This document shows positions 18,645-27,741 of a stretch of DNA of 64,000 bases, piece by piece. The stretch is from the NCBI RefSeq assembly GCF_000282195.1, contig NZ_AKJT01000036.1:78666-142665 (forward strand), written 5' to 3'. Position 1 is the first letter of the stretch; each line of letters starts with the position of its first letter. Position numbers and translations under genes: made by a program. Source of the DNA: Pseudomonas sp. GM18. GTDB lineage: Bacteria > Pseudomonadota > Gammaproteobacteria > Pseudomonadales > Pseudomonadaceae. The notes beneath the pieces were generated by a model. It saw only the letters and a list, made by a program, of their open reading frames with translations. It ran no database searches and had not been told where the DNA came from.

Positions 18645-19463
18645 TCAGGGTACAAACGCCATTACGGAAACAGGAGAACCCGACCCCTCTTTGAGCCGAA
18701 GCACGCCAATGACCAGTGTCGTGCCTTTCGCAGGTAGCTGATCGAGATTAGTCAGACACTCCAGGACGATGCCATCTTTGGCCAGAATCTGGCTGTTGGT
18801 GGCGTAAACCGTATCCTGACCTGGATCAGCGCCATGTGTATCGATACCGACACCGGCGATTTGGCGTTCTTCAAGCAAAAATTTGGTCGTAGCAGCGCCC
18901 ACACCGGGAAAGTGTGGGCCTTTCGCGTCTTCATTGATAAAGCGCTTGGGATCGTTCCACAGGGCTTGCCATCCCGTATAAAACAGCACAACAGAGCCTT
19001 GGTCGATGCGCCCGTTAGCCTGTTCCCATTTTTCGATGTCCTGGACGCCAATCACATAATCCGGGTTATCCCGAGCCTGGGTTCGTATATCAATCACGAC
19101 GGCCGGACGCACCAGGGACTCCGGTTTATAGGCATCAATCCCGATGGCATTGGGGTGAAAGCTATTGGGCGCGTTCATATGGGTAGCGCTGTGCTCGCCA
19201 ATACTGAAACGCCGCAGGTAATAACCGTCTTTTTCCTGTGTAGCCACCACATCGAATGTCACTGGAGGGTCGTTAGGCCACAGTGGAATCGTCGTGCTAA
19301 TGACATGGCTGAGGTCAATGACCTTTCGAAACTGAATACTCTGCATTCCTTTGACGTCCTTATCCTCTGCGAAACTTTTAGCGACGCCGACCGACAGCAA
19401 AGCGGCCAGCACGCCGATGGATACCCGTTTAAAACAGCTCTTGTTTTGCTTTGATCTCGCCAT
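18645..19463 (-). CDS. exported cyclase-family (kynurenine-formamidase-like) hydrolase
   Basis: A 272-residue protein of the cyclase family (Pfam Cyclase), which uses a metal site to hydrolyse amides or lactones. An N-terminal signal peptide (basic start, hydrophobic 14-28, cleavage near SFAED) predicts a periplasmic location. Family motifs are DLSHVI, the metal motif as HSATHMNAP (usually HxGTHxDxP), and GIDTHGADPGQD. The usual second Gly is missing and N replaces D in the metal motif, so activity needs testing. It is convergent with the kinase gene, only 7 bases apart. Substrate unknown. Confidence 0.82.
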   Translation of the reverse strand: MARSKQNKSCFKRVSIGVLAALLSVGVAKSFAEDKDVKGMQSIQFRKVIDLSHVISTTIPLWPNDPPVTFDVVATQEKDGYYLRRFSIGEHSATHMNAPNSFHPNAIGIDAYKPESLVRPAVVIDIRTQARDNPDYVIGVQDIEKWEQANGRIDQGSVVLFYTGWQALWNDPKRFINEDAKGPHFPGVGAATTKFLLEERQIAGVGIDTHGADPGQDTVYATNSQILAKDGIVLECLTNLDQLPAKGTTLVIGVLRLKEGSGSPVSVMAFVP

Positions 19464-19670
19464 AACGATTGGCTCCCCCTTTGATCATTAAGGACTCCTA
19501 CCCTCGAGCCCAGCTGTGGCTCCAGCCATTCTCTACTCCCTGTTCGTTGATCCTGAAGAGGTTTGTGTATTGGAGAGTATCAATATTGATCGTTTCAATG
19601 CATCACCGTAACCGTCCAGGCGCCCCACTATGCATCGACATCATCTCCTTTGAGGCTCGCCGGGCATATT

Positions 19671-19760
19671 CGCAGCACTTTATGCGGGTTGGTCATCCCG
19701 TTGCAGGACGGTTGCGATTTGATGGATGTGGTCGGGCAGCATTTGCGGAAGCAGCTTTAG
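19671..19760 (+). pseudogene. 3' relic of a DUF3077-like gene (duplicate of 16.37-16.45 kb)
   Basis: Read in one frame, this stretch gives STLCGLVIPLQDGCDLMDVV and then GQHLRKQL before TAG. It matches the last 28 residues of the gene at 16181-16447 (IPLRDGCDLLDVVGRRLRAQL). No start codon or upstream part of the gene survives. It is followed by a copy of the same terminator hairpin, so this is a decayed duplicate, not a gene. Confidence 0.8.
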
Positions 19761-19767
19761 ATCTTCC

Positions 19768-19804
19768 AATAAAAATGGGCGACTCCAGGGTCGCCCATTC
19801 TTAT
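19768..19804 (+). terminator. duplicate rho-independent terminator
   Basis: AAAAATGGGCGAC-TCCAGG-GTCGCCCATTCTTAT repeats the hairpin at 16.46 kb with two base changes. It follows the relic gene and no longer serves a complete gene. Confidence 0.75.
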
Positions 19805-20194
19805 ATCCGAAACTTTTAAACAGCACCTCCCAAAGAAGGTGTTCGCCCAGTGTAATGGCCTTGGCAATCCATGCACCGGTAAAGAGCCCTGACACCGGGC
19901 GAACGGGAAGGATTTTAATAGAATTTGGCCGATATGTCCTCGTGTATAAACGTGAAATTTTGTACACGCAATATTTCGTAAGGCTTCGCTCACACAACGT
20001 CTACAAACTTCTGAAACACACCAGTTCGACCATTAAAATTGATTGTTCTTATACAGCTATCTGCACAAGAACAATCAATACGTACAAGTAATGATCAGCT
20101 TGGGTGCTGGCTGGTCATCTTCAACACATCGGTATAGATCAGCACAACGCTTTGCCCTACTTTCAGATCCTTCAATTTCGCCCAAAGCTCCAAC
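19805..20194. other. gene-free stretch with decayed duplicated sequence
   Basis: No gene can be supported here. At about 19955-20025, ATTTTGTACACGCAATATTT and the bases after it resemble about 16517-16590 (ATTTTATACACAGAGCATTT and following). This extends the duplication beyond the terminator, with roughly 150 bases of unrelated sequence inserted in this copy. Confidence 0.5.
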
Positions 20195-21265
20195 TCAATA
20201 CCCGGTCATCTCCAGATACCCCTGCCCCCCATGACTGCCGCTCAGCCGCACCGGCCCTTCCCAATAGGGGATGCGCAAGTCCATCCAGGCCTTGGGGTTG
20301 AGGGCGTCGATGGTGATTTCGAGGTGCTTGCCCGGGATTTTGATCGACCAGCGCACAGGCATCGAACGCCCGGCGACCTTGGCGGTATCTTGCGGTGTGA
20401 GGCTGAGGTCGTCGGCGTGCAGCAACTGCGTCTGTCCTTGGGCGTCGATCCAGGTGCCAGTGAGGTATGGCGCGCCGTCCTTTTGCCGCATGCGGTAGAG
20501 CATCACCTGCTCGCCGCCGTCCAGGTGCAGGGAGAACCAGTCCCATCCGGTCTGGTTGGCGGTCAGCGGTTGGCTGCTCCACTCGCGGTCGAGCCAGGCC
20601 GGGCCGTTGACCGTGTAGGTTTTGCCGTCGATTTCGAGTTGGCCGCTGGCCTGGAAAAACGGCTGGCTGTAGTAGTACGACGCCTGGCCTTGTTCGGATT
20701 TCTGGCTGAAGCCTTTGTCTCCCTGAAGCACCAGTGGCCGGGTTGAAGTCAATCGAAGCTGGTAGCTGAACGCCTTGTCGCGGGCGCTGAGTTGCAGGTC
20801 TGCCAGCGGGTTTGCGTCGGTGGCCTGACTGCTGAAACGCCAGTCGTCGATCCACGCGTTGAACGGCGCCAGGATCACACCGGCCTGGCCGACGCCGCCT
20901 CGGGCGTAGCGTTCGGCGGCATGGTGCGCGGTGGCGGATGTCACGGCCGCATGGCCCAGCCAGATGGTCTGATTGCCCCAGCCGGGTTGCTCGGGCGTCG
21001 CTTGCAAGGCGCTGCGAAACAGCGTCCATTGCGCGCCGAACTCATGGCCCTGATCGTCCTTGAGGTTGGCGGTGACGTACCACCATTCGATGCGAAAGCC
21101 ATCGTGGGGGCCATGGTCCGCCGGGAAACTGAACACTCGCCCGGGCACCACCGGGGTAAATGCGGCGGCCTGATGGCCGAGGCCGGCGAAGCCTTTTTCC
21201 GGTGCAGACGTGTTGTCACAGCCGCTCAGCAACGCCAGCAACAACACGCCGACTTTAATCTTCAT
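20195..21265 (-). CDS. AttH-like lipocalin-domain lipoprotein
   Basis: A 356-residue lipoprotein. The signal LLALLSGC gives a lipobox with Cys near residue 16. The body is an AttH/CrtC-type lipocalin-like protein: RIEWWYVTANL, GAQWTLFR, and the mid motif WLDREWSSQ with GWDWFSLHLDGG. The family is found with FtsX-type ABC transporters in the AttEFGH arrangement. Its start ATG 21265 lies inside the end of the permease gene, so expression is coupled. A role handling a lipid or hydrophobic ligand for the transporter is inferred. Confidence 0.88.
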   Translation of the reverse strand: MKIKVGVLLLALLSGCDNTSAPEKGFAGLGHQAAAFTPVVPGRVFSFPADHGPHDGFRIEWWYVTANLKDDQGHEFGAQWTLFRSALQATPEQPGWGNQTIWLGHAAVTSATAHHAAERYARGGVGQAGVILAPFNAWIDDWRFSSQATDANPLADLQLSARDKAFSYQLRLTSTRPLVLQGDKGFSQKSEQGQASYYYSQPFFQASGQLEIDGKTYTVNGPAWLDREWSSQPLTANQTGWDWFSLHLDGGEQVMLYRMRQKDGAPYLTGTWIDAQGQTQLLHADDLSLTPQDTAKVAGRSMPVRWSIKIPGKHLEITIDALNPKAWMDLRIPYWEGPVRLSGSHGGQGYLEMTGY

Positions 21266-23726
21266 GAGCAAACGTCCTCAGCAGATCCGCCGGTTGCGTG
21301 CGATACAGCGAGTACAACGGCCACGCCGATGCGAGCAACGTGGCGAGCAAGGCCAGGCCCATCAACTGCAACAGTTGCAGCGGAAACACCCGTAGCGGCA
21401 AGCGCCAGCCGAAGGCCTGAACGTTGATCACCGTGTCCAGGCACCACGCCAACGCGATGCCCAACGGCAATGCCAGCACCAACGTCAGCACCGCGAGCAA
21501 CCAGGTTTGCCCGAGGTTGAGCAGCATCAACTGCCGCCGCGTCACGCCCAGCGCCCACAGCGGCGCGAGTTGTCCGAGGCGGCTCTGGCTCTGGGTCAGC
21601 AGGCTGATGAACAGCGCCACGCCCGCGACGCAAAGCGTCAGGCTGTTGAGTGCGGCGGTGGCGGCGAAGGTGCGCTCGAACACTTGGGTGGACCAACCCT
21701 TGAGCCGGGCCTGATCGACGATGCGGCTGTCGTCCAGGGCGAAGCGCGCTTGCAGCGCGGTCAGGAACGCGGGAATCGATGCCGGCTCGATGCGCAGGTT
21801 GAAACGACTGGGGGTCAGCTGCGGCCAGCCGCGCAGTAGGTGATTGTTGTTGACCAGCAGATGGCCCTTGGGATTGCCGTAGTCAGCGTAGATCCCGACG
21901 ATCCGTGGCGACCATGGACCGTTGGGCGTGGCAATGGTCATGTGATCACCCAGGCGCACCTTCAACCGCCGGGCCAGTTGTTCGCTGAGCATCAGCGCGT
22001 CGTCCTTGGCCAGCCGCTCCCAAGGGTCGTCGCCCAAGGCTTCCAGCAGTGGCCAGTGCTGGCGATAGGTTGGGTGATCGATCACGCCGAAGACGTCCGC
22101 CGGCCAGCCCTGTAACTGAATCGACACTTGCCAGTTGGGTAGCACCGCGCTGACGTGGGGTTGTTGTTTGAGCCAGGTGTAAAGCTCTCGGGCCTGGGCC
22201 GGATTTTGCGGATTGACATACAACTCGGCGGTCAGGCGTTGTTCGAGCCAGTTGCTGAAGGTCTGGCGGAAACCGGCGGTCATGCTGCCGGCGCCGATGT
22301 TAGCCGCCAGCGCCAATAACAGCGCCATCAGGGCCAGGCTCAGGGCCGGCAACTGCTGACGGCAGTCGGCGACAAACCATTGGCCGAGCACCGAACGACT
22401 GTGCCGAAGCACCCGGTTGAGCACGCTGTTCAACACTACCGGCAAGGCCAGTGCGGCGCCGATCAACAACGCGGCCATCAGCACGAAACCACTGCTCAGG
22501 CTGTCGCCGAACATCAACGCCAGCAACGCGATCAACGCCGCCATCGCCGCGACCCAACCCTGGCGCCGCAACCAGCGCGCGTGGGCCTGATGCCAGGCTT
22601 GCGGATCGGCCAGCGCCAGCAACGGCAAGCGCGCTGCTCGCAGCAAACTGTTGGTACCGGCGAGCAAGGCGCCGAGCAGGCTCAGACCGATACCACTGAA
22701 CCACCACAGCGGGCTTAGGCTCAACTGGCCCGGCACTTCGGCGCCGTACAAGCCGCGCAAACTGGCGGCGACATCCGGCAACAGCACGCCGGCCAGCAGG
22801 TAGCCGCTGACCACGCCGGCGACACCACCGATCAACGCCAGACATCCCAGCTCGACGGCGAGGCCGGCAATCAACATTCGCGCGCTGACGCCACAGGCGC
22901 GCAGGGTTCTGAGCAAGCCTCGACGTTGCTCCAGCGCCAGGCCGATCGCCGCGTGCACGATGAACAGGCCAACCACGAACGACAGAAAGCCCAAAGCGTC
23001 GAGGTTCAGGTGGAAGCTCTCGGTCAGGCGCGCAAGATTGTTTTCTTCGCCGCTGCTGATGAGCTGGAGTTGGCCCTTGAACTGATCAGGCAGGGGCGCG
23101 GTGAAATCCTTGGGCAGCAGCAGGCGCGACAGTTGATCGGGCATCTGCAGAATCTGCTGGGCGAAGCCGATGTCCACCAGCAACACACCGGGGGCCATGT
23201 CGGGCTGGGCACGCAGGGGCGGCAAGGCGATACCGCTCTGGGCCACCGGTGTTTCACCTTCACCCAGGCCCAACGCCTGCAAGGTCTGCGGCGAAATCCA
23301 GGTGCTGCCCGGCGCCGTGAAGAACTCGACAACCTGCTCGATCGGCAACAACCGCCCGGCCACTGCGGAACCGGCCGGCAGCGACACCGGCTCAATGCCC
23401 ATCAATTGCAAGCGCTGGTCTTCATGGCCCTTGAGCGTCACCCGGCCTCGCAACACCGGCGATACCGGCCAACCCGCGCGACGCAGGTCGATAAACAATT
23501 GCTGAGGGAACACTCCGCCGCCGGGCGCGCTGAGGCTGGCTTGAGGTTCGCCGCCGATCAACTGACTGGCCCGCGCGTAGCTTTCTCGCGCTTGGCTGTT
23601 CAGCGCCTGCACACCGGTCAGCAGACTGGTGGCGAGCCAGAGCCCGGTCAGCACACTGAAAAATTGCACCGGGTGTTGCCGCCAATGGCTGAGCAGCGCC
23701 CGCAATGTCTCGCGAAAAACCCGCAC
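21255..23726 (-). CDS. FtsX-type ABC transporter permease, large two-module form
   Basis: An 823-residue integral membrane protein with about 10 predicted helices. The N-terminal helix is followed by a large periplasmic domain (about 40-245) and a helix bundle at about 245-460. A second periplasmic domain (about 500-670) and a last FtsX block at about 680-800 complete it. It therefore looks like two FtsX permeases fused, replacing the AttF/AttG pair. The start is probably GTG 23726, 2 bases after the ATPase stop; the frame is open to 23759. It probably moves lipids or lipoproteins with the adjacent ATPase and AttH-like protein. Confidence 0.88.
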   Translation of the reverse strand: MRVFRETLRALLSHWRQHPVQFFSVLTGLWLATSLLTGVQALNSQARESYARASQLIGGEPQASLSAPGGGVFPQQLFIDLRRAGWPVSPVLRGRVTLKGHEDQRLQLMGIEPVSLPAGSAVAGRLLPIEQVVEFFTAPGSTWISPQTLQALGLGEGETPVAQSGIALPPLRAQPDMAPGVLLVDIGFAQQILQMPDQLSRLLLPKDFTAPLPDQFKGQLQLISSGEENNLARLTESFHLNLDALGFLSFVVGLFIVHAAIGLALEQRRGLLRTLRACGVSARMLIAGLAVELGCLALIGGVAGVVSGYLLAGVLLPDVAASLRGLYGAEVPGQLSLSPLWWFSGIGLSLLGALLAGTNSLLRAARLPLLALADPQAWHQAHARWLRRQGWVAAMAALIALLALMFGDSLSSGFVLMAALLIGAALALPVVLNSVLNRVLRHSRSVLGQWFVADCRQQLPALSLALMALLLALAANIGAGSMTAGFRQTFSNWLEQRLTAELYVNPQNPAQARELYTWLKQQPHVSAVLPNWQVSIQLQGWPADVFGVIDHPTYRQHWPLLEALGDDPWERLAKDDALMLSEQLARRLKVRLGDHMTIATPNGPWSPRIVGIYADYGNPKGHLLVNNNHLLRGWPQLTPSRFNLRIEPASIPAFLTALQARFALDDSRIVDQARLKGWSTQVFERTFAATAALNSLTLCVAGVALFISLLTQSQSRLGQLAPLWALGVTRRQLMLLNLGQTWLLAVLTLVLALPLGIALAWCLDTVINVQAFGWRLPLRVFPLQLLQLMGLALLATLLASAWPLYSLYRTQPADLLRTFAHED

Positions 23727-23727
23727 T

Positions 23728-24396
23728 TCAGCGCTCGTCCGCGCCAGCCAGACGGCCACCGTGCAGCACCACTTTTTCCGCCAGCCGCGCGGCGACCCGT
23801 GGGCTGTGAGTGACCATTAGCAACGTCGTCGGGCTGTCGTCGAGCAGCTCCAGTAATAACTTCAACACCTCATCGCTGGTGGCTTCATCAAGACTGCCGG
23901 TGGGTTCGTCGGCCAGCAGCAGTTTCGGTTGCGAGGCCAACGCCCTGCCAAGTGCAACTCGTTGTTGTTGCCCGCCAGACAGTTGTTCCGGATAGCGCAG
24001 CAGCAGGTCTCCCAATCCGAGACGCTGCACCAGATGCGCCTGCCAACGCGGATCGTGGCGCCCGGCCAGACGCGCCTGAAACGCCAGATTGTCCTCGACC
24101 CGCAAACTGCCGATCAGGTTGAACTGCTGAAACACCAGGCCGATTTCGGTGCGCCGCCAGTTAGCCAATTGGCCTTCGTTCATCTGCTCCAGCCGATGCT
24201 CGCCGCTGCGAATGCTGCCGCGATCGACCTTGTCCAGGCCGGCGATCAGGTGCAGCAAGGTGCTTTTGCCACTGCCCGACTCGCCCATCAACGCCAGGCT
24301 GCTGCCGGGTTTCAACGTGAGGTCGACGCCTTGCAGCACCGGCAATGGGCCTTGGGGGGTGGCGTAGCTTTTGAAGACGCCCTGGACGTGGAGCAT
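23728..24396 (-). CDS. LolD/MacB-type ABC transporter ATPase
   Basis: A 222-residue ABC ATPase. It has Walker A GESGSGKST, the Q-loop (GLVFQQFNLI), signature LSGGQQQR, Walker B LLLADEPTG and an H-loop His in VTHSPR. The Q-loop surroundings resemble LolD/MacB-type ATPases that pair with FtsX permeases. The start ATG 24396 (MLHVQGVF) is preferred over the open frame to 24444. First gene of a three-gene minus-strand operon with the permease and AttH-like lipoprotein. Confidence 0.93.
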   Translation of the reverse strand: MLHVQGVFKSYATPQGPLPVLQGVDLTLKPGSSLALMGESGSGKSTLLHLIAGLDKVDRGSIRSGEHRLEQMNEGQLANWRRTEIGLVFQQFNLIGSLRVEDNLAFQARLAGRHDPRWQAHLVQRLGLGDLLLRYPEQLSGGQQQRVALGRALASQPKLLLADEPTGSLDEATSDEVLKLLLELLDDSPTTLLMVTHSPRVAARLAEKVVLHGGRLAGADER

Positions 24397-24511
24397 GAAG
24401 GGAAACTCTCTTTGATGAGCTTGGGGCAAGGATAGAGAGTACACCCGATGATCTTTGGTTGAACGGTCTGACGACTTGCCCGCGAATAGGCCCGCTCATT
24501 CACTCAAAATC

Positions 24512-26209
24512 TCACTCCCCCACCGCCACACTCGGCACCACCGGCCCCGGCGTCACAATGCTCTTCAGGTCAATGTACTTCCACGCCGGCACAGCGCCGA
24601 GCCGCGCATTGAAGCGATAGTTGAAGGTGAAATCATCCGCCGTCGACACGCTCAACGGTTTGCCATACACCGCCTCGATCCCCGCCAGGTCATAGCCCAT
24701 CAACTGCAGCAACGTCGGGAAGATGTTGTAGTGACTGGAGCGATCCTTGTTGGCCGGCAATTGCGCCTGCCAGTCCTGGGTCTTCAAATCGCTGCCCGAA
24801 ATCACCACCAACGGCACTAAGCCCTCCTCCTCTACCGGATCACTGCCGCAGTGAGTGTTGAGCCCCGGGTTACCGCGCTCATGCAGATCCTGCCCATGGT
24901 CCGAGGTGTAGATCAGCAACGCATTGCGCAAATCCGCCTGGGCGAAAACCCGTGCGAAGAACTCGCCGACATTCCACAGCACAGTATTTTTGTAGGCATT
25001 GCGGTACAGCACCCAATCATCCGGCTGACCGTTGAAGCCATCGCGCTTACCGGTGTCCGCCACCTCGACAAACTGCCCCCGAGGCAAGGTCGGGCGGTAG
25101 GCCATAAACGCATCCGGGTATTTGTCGTGTACCGGAAAATGCGCGCCGACCTTGTTGATCACCACCAGTTCCGGCGTGCCGTCGTTGAGCAGATCGATCA
25201 ACCTGGCCGCCGCGGCCATGTCGCGGTCACGCACACTGGTCTGGTCGAATTGCACGAACTCGTCGATGTCCTGCTTCTCGGCAGCGTTCATCAGGTTCTG
25301 CAAGTTGCCGCCCGTGCGCTGGGCATCGATATAAACCGTGCGCAGCCCGGCCTTTTTCGCGTACTGCCAGATCGACGGCAGCGTGGTGTTGATCCGCATG
25401 TAATCGGCGCGGGTGCCGCCATAGCGCAGGGTGACGTTGGTGTCGGCGCTGCAATTGGCGATGGACGCGGCGTAGCCGTAATTGAAGATATCCACGCCCG
25501 GATGCGCTTCCTTGAGGTTGCTGTGCACACCGAACGGCGTGTTGATGTCCAGGTAGTTGCCGGAAATGCTCTCGTCGATGATCAGTACGATGTCGTGGCC
25601 CACCGGCTGATCGATGCGCGCCAGGCTCACCGGCTCGCGCGGGCCGACGGTGTTGTGCAGCGCTTCATAGGTAAACAGATTCAGATAAGCCAACGGCGTG
25701 TACATGATCGGCAAGCCACGGGCGCCCTCGCCGGCCCGCACGAACAGCACGACACTGAGCAGCAACACCCCGAGCACCGGCGCCGCCACCAACAGCGCCC
25801 CCGGCAACGGCAGCCGTCGACGCGGCTTGAGCCCGATACCCAACAGCAGCAACAAGCCACTGACTATCGCGCCGATGATCGCATCGCGGTACTGGTAAGC
25901 CGCTTCCTGAATGAACCCGCCGGAATACACCAGCGACACAAAACTGCTGTAAGTCAGGTAACCGGCAGTCACTTGCGTGTAAACGTCAAAGAAAACCGCC
26001 GAGCCAAACATCGCCAACGCAAACAAATGACGGATCAGCGTCTGACGAATGTACGCGGTCATGAACAGCGCGATCGTCAGCACCACGAACATCCCGCCAT
26101 ACAGCAACATCGGCAAACCGATGCCCAACGCGTCGAGACGGTCGAGGTAAAAGTCGTAGCTTTTGAGTAAATACAGAACCAGCAACAGTTCCTTGAGGTA
26201 TCGGATCAT
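24512..26209 (-). CDS. membrane sulfatase-fold (phosphoethanolamine-transferase-like) protein
   Basis: A 565-residue protein with about five membrane helices in the first 165 residues and a periplasmic alkaline-phosphatase-superfamily domain from about 205. Motifs include VLIIDESISGNYLDI, where the nucleophile (Thr in EptA) is probably a Ser, and the metal motif YTSDHGQDLHERG. HCGSD and RSSHYNIFPTLLQ follow. This fits an EptA/LTA-synthase-like transferase that decorates lipid A, glycans or other envelope polymers. It lies divergently upstream of the exopolysaccharide operon, so it may modify that polymer, but this is inference from position. Confidence 0.82.
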   Translation of the reverse strand: MIRYLKELLLVLYLLKSYDFYLDRLDALGIGLPMLLYGGMFVVLTIALFMTAYIRQTLIRHLFALAMFGSAVFFDVYTQVTAGYLTYSSFVSLVYSGGFIQEAAYQYRDAIIGAIVSGLLLLLGIGLKPRRRLPLPGALLVAAPVLGVLLLSVVLFVRAGEGARGLPIMYTPLAYLNLFTYEALHNTVGPREPVSLARIDQPVGHDIVLIIDESISGNYLDINTPFGVHSNLKEAHPGVDIFNYGYAASIANCSADTNVTLRYGGTRADYMRINTTLPSIWQYAKKAGLRTVYIDAQRTGGNLQNLMNAAEKQDIDEFVQFDQTSVRDRDMAAAARLIDLLNDGTPELVVINKVGAHFPVHDKYPDAFMAYRPTLPRGQFVEVADTGKRDGFNGQPDDWVLYRNAYKNTVLWNVGEFFARVFAQADLRNALLIYTSDHGQDLHERGNPGLNTHCGSDPVEEEGLVPLVVISGSDLKTQDWQAQLPANKDRSSHYNIFPTLLQLMGYDLAGIEAVYGKPLSVSTADDFTFNYRFNARLGAVPAWKYIDLKSIVTPGPVVPSVAVGE

Positions 26210-26606
26210 GGTGGTGCAGTACCTCCATGGCCGCCATTAGCCTATGGAAACCAATGATTATCAGCCATTTTCTGACACTAGCACCGAGCCACGGAAGCGC
26301 AAGAAATGCCGGTTTTTTGCCAAAAGCGTCAAAAAAACATTGACTCAAATCTGACACCCAAAAACGCCTGTAACCCTTGTAATACAAGCCTTTCGACCGT
26401 TTATCGTTTTCTTGAAACCCTCAGCAAGCCCTCAAAACCGCGACAAATCCAGCAACGGCAAGCACTTGATAGCAAATAGCCCTTGAAATCAGGGTTTCCA
26501 GCCCACGCTACCCGTCATTTTGCTGACACGCTTTCCCAAGGCTGGGCTATACCCCTTTTGACAGTCTCATTTCAGTTACATCCACCGTCTTACGAGGCGC
26601 GCCAAT
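26210..26606. other. divergent intergenic region, exopolysaccharide promoter region
   Basis: This is 397 bp between the sulfatase-fold gene and the exopolysaccharide operon. It contains a perfect palindrome CTTGTA-A-TACAAG at 26376-26388, a possible regulator site. A TTGACA at about 26558 has no good -10 box at the right spacing. No open frame is supported. Promoters for both flanking transcripts should lie here. Confidence 0.5.
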
Positions 26607-26690
26607 ATGGACGTAAGCGTATTTGGTACGGGCTACGTCGGCCTGATCCAAGCTGCGGCATTGGCTGCTCCCGAGGCGCCACGATCATGA
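26607..26690 (+). pseudogene. 27-codon relic of a UDP-glucose 6-dehydrogenase gene
   Basis: The frame begins MDVSVFGTGYVGLIQAAALA. This is the Rossmann start of UDP-glucose/GDP-mannose dehydrogenases (VxGxGYVGL). It then runs into APEAPRS and stops at TGA 26688-26690, overlapping the ATG of the epimerase gene. GAGG lies about 9 bases before its ATG. The rest of the dehydrogenase is missing, so an internal deletion is likely. It may still work as a translated leader coupled to the epimerase. Confidence 0.75.
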
Positions 26691-27730
26691 AGATACTCGT
26701 CACTGGAGCCGCCGGCTTCATTGGTGCCCATTGTGTGTTGCGGCTGTTGAGCGACGGGCATCAGGTGTGCGGGCTGGACAACTTCAATGACTACTACGAC
26801 CCGCAACTCAAACATGATCGCGTGGATTGGGTACGCGAGCAGGTCGGCGATTTCCCCCTCGCAAAAGTCGACCTGGCCGATACCGAGGCCCTCGACGCAC
26901 TGTTCGAGTGTGAACAACCGGAAGTGGTGATTCACCTCGCGGCCCAGGCCGGGGTGCGGCACTCCCTGGAAAATCCCCGGGCCTACCTCGACAGCAATCT
27001 GAGCGGGTTCCTCAACATTCTCGAAAGCTGCCGTCACCACCCGGTCAGGCACTTGATCTATGCCTCGTCCAGTTCGGTGTACGGCGCCAACCAGCACACG
27101 CCTTATTCGGTCAAGGACAACGTCGACCATCCGATGTCGCTGTACGCCGCGACCAAAAAAGCCAACGAGTCGATGGCCCACAGCTACAGCCATCTGTTCG
27201 GCATTCCCTGCACCGGTTTGCGTTTTTTCACTGTGTACGGGCCCTGGGGCCGGCCCGACATGTCGCCGATCCAGTTCGCCCGGGCGATTGTCGAAGGTCA
27301 GCCGCTGAAACTGTTCAACTACGGCCAGCACCAGCGGGACTTCACCTACATCGACGACATCATCGAGAGCATCGCCCGCCTGATCGAACGCGCGCCCCAG
27401 CCCGCACCGGACTGGAACCGCGAGCAACCGGACCCGGCCAGCAGCATGGCGCCATGGCGCATTTACAACATTGGCGGACAGCAGCCGGTAGCGCTCAAGG
27501 ACTACCTGGCGCTGCTGGAAAAGCACCTTGGGCAAAAGGCCCTCGTCGAGTTGTTGCCCCTGCAACCGGGTGACGTGCTCAACACCTGCGCCGATGCCAG
27601 CGATCTGGCACAGGCCACCGGTTTCCAGCCACGGATAGAGCTGGATGAAGGACTCGGACGATTCATCGCCTGGTTCCGTGACTACTACCCACTGCGTAGC
27701 GCCCACTCGCCATTCATGGCAGGGCTTTAG
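26687..27730 (+). CDS. UDP-glucuronate 4-epimerase-like NAD-dependent epimerase
   Basis: A 347-residue extended SDR. Gly motif GAAGFIGAH at residues 7-15, then GLDNFNDYYDPQLKHDR, typical of CapI-type UDP-glucuronate 4-epimerases. YAATK (SLYAATKKANE) is the catalytic Tyr-Lys pair and SSSSVYG precedes it. It probably converts UDP-GlcA to UDP-GalA for the polymer. Its ATG overlaps the stop of the ugd relic, so UDP-GlcA must now come from a dehydrogenase encoded elsewhere. First intact gene of the operon, 11 bases before the initiating transferase. Confidence 0.88.
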   Translation: MKILVTGAAGFIGAHCVLRLLSDGHQVCGLDNFNDYYDPQLKHDRVDWVREQVGDFPLAKVDLADTEALDALFECEQPEVVIHLAAQAGVRHSLENPRAYLDSNLSGFLNILESCRHHPVRHLIYASSSSVYGANQHTPYSVKDNVDHPMSLYAATKKANESMAHSYSHLFGIPCTGLRFFTVYGPWGRPDMSPIQFARAIVEGQPLKLFNYGQHQRDFTYIDDIIESIARLIERAPQPAPDWNREQPDPASSMAPWRIYNIGGQQPVALKDYLALLEKHLGQKALVELLPLQPGDVLNTCADASDLAQATGFQPRIELDEGLGRFIAWFRDYYPLRSAHSPFMAGL

Positions 27731-27741
27731 CGGAGGACTCT

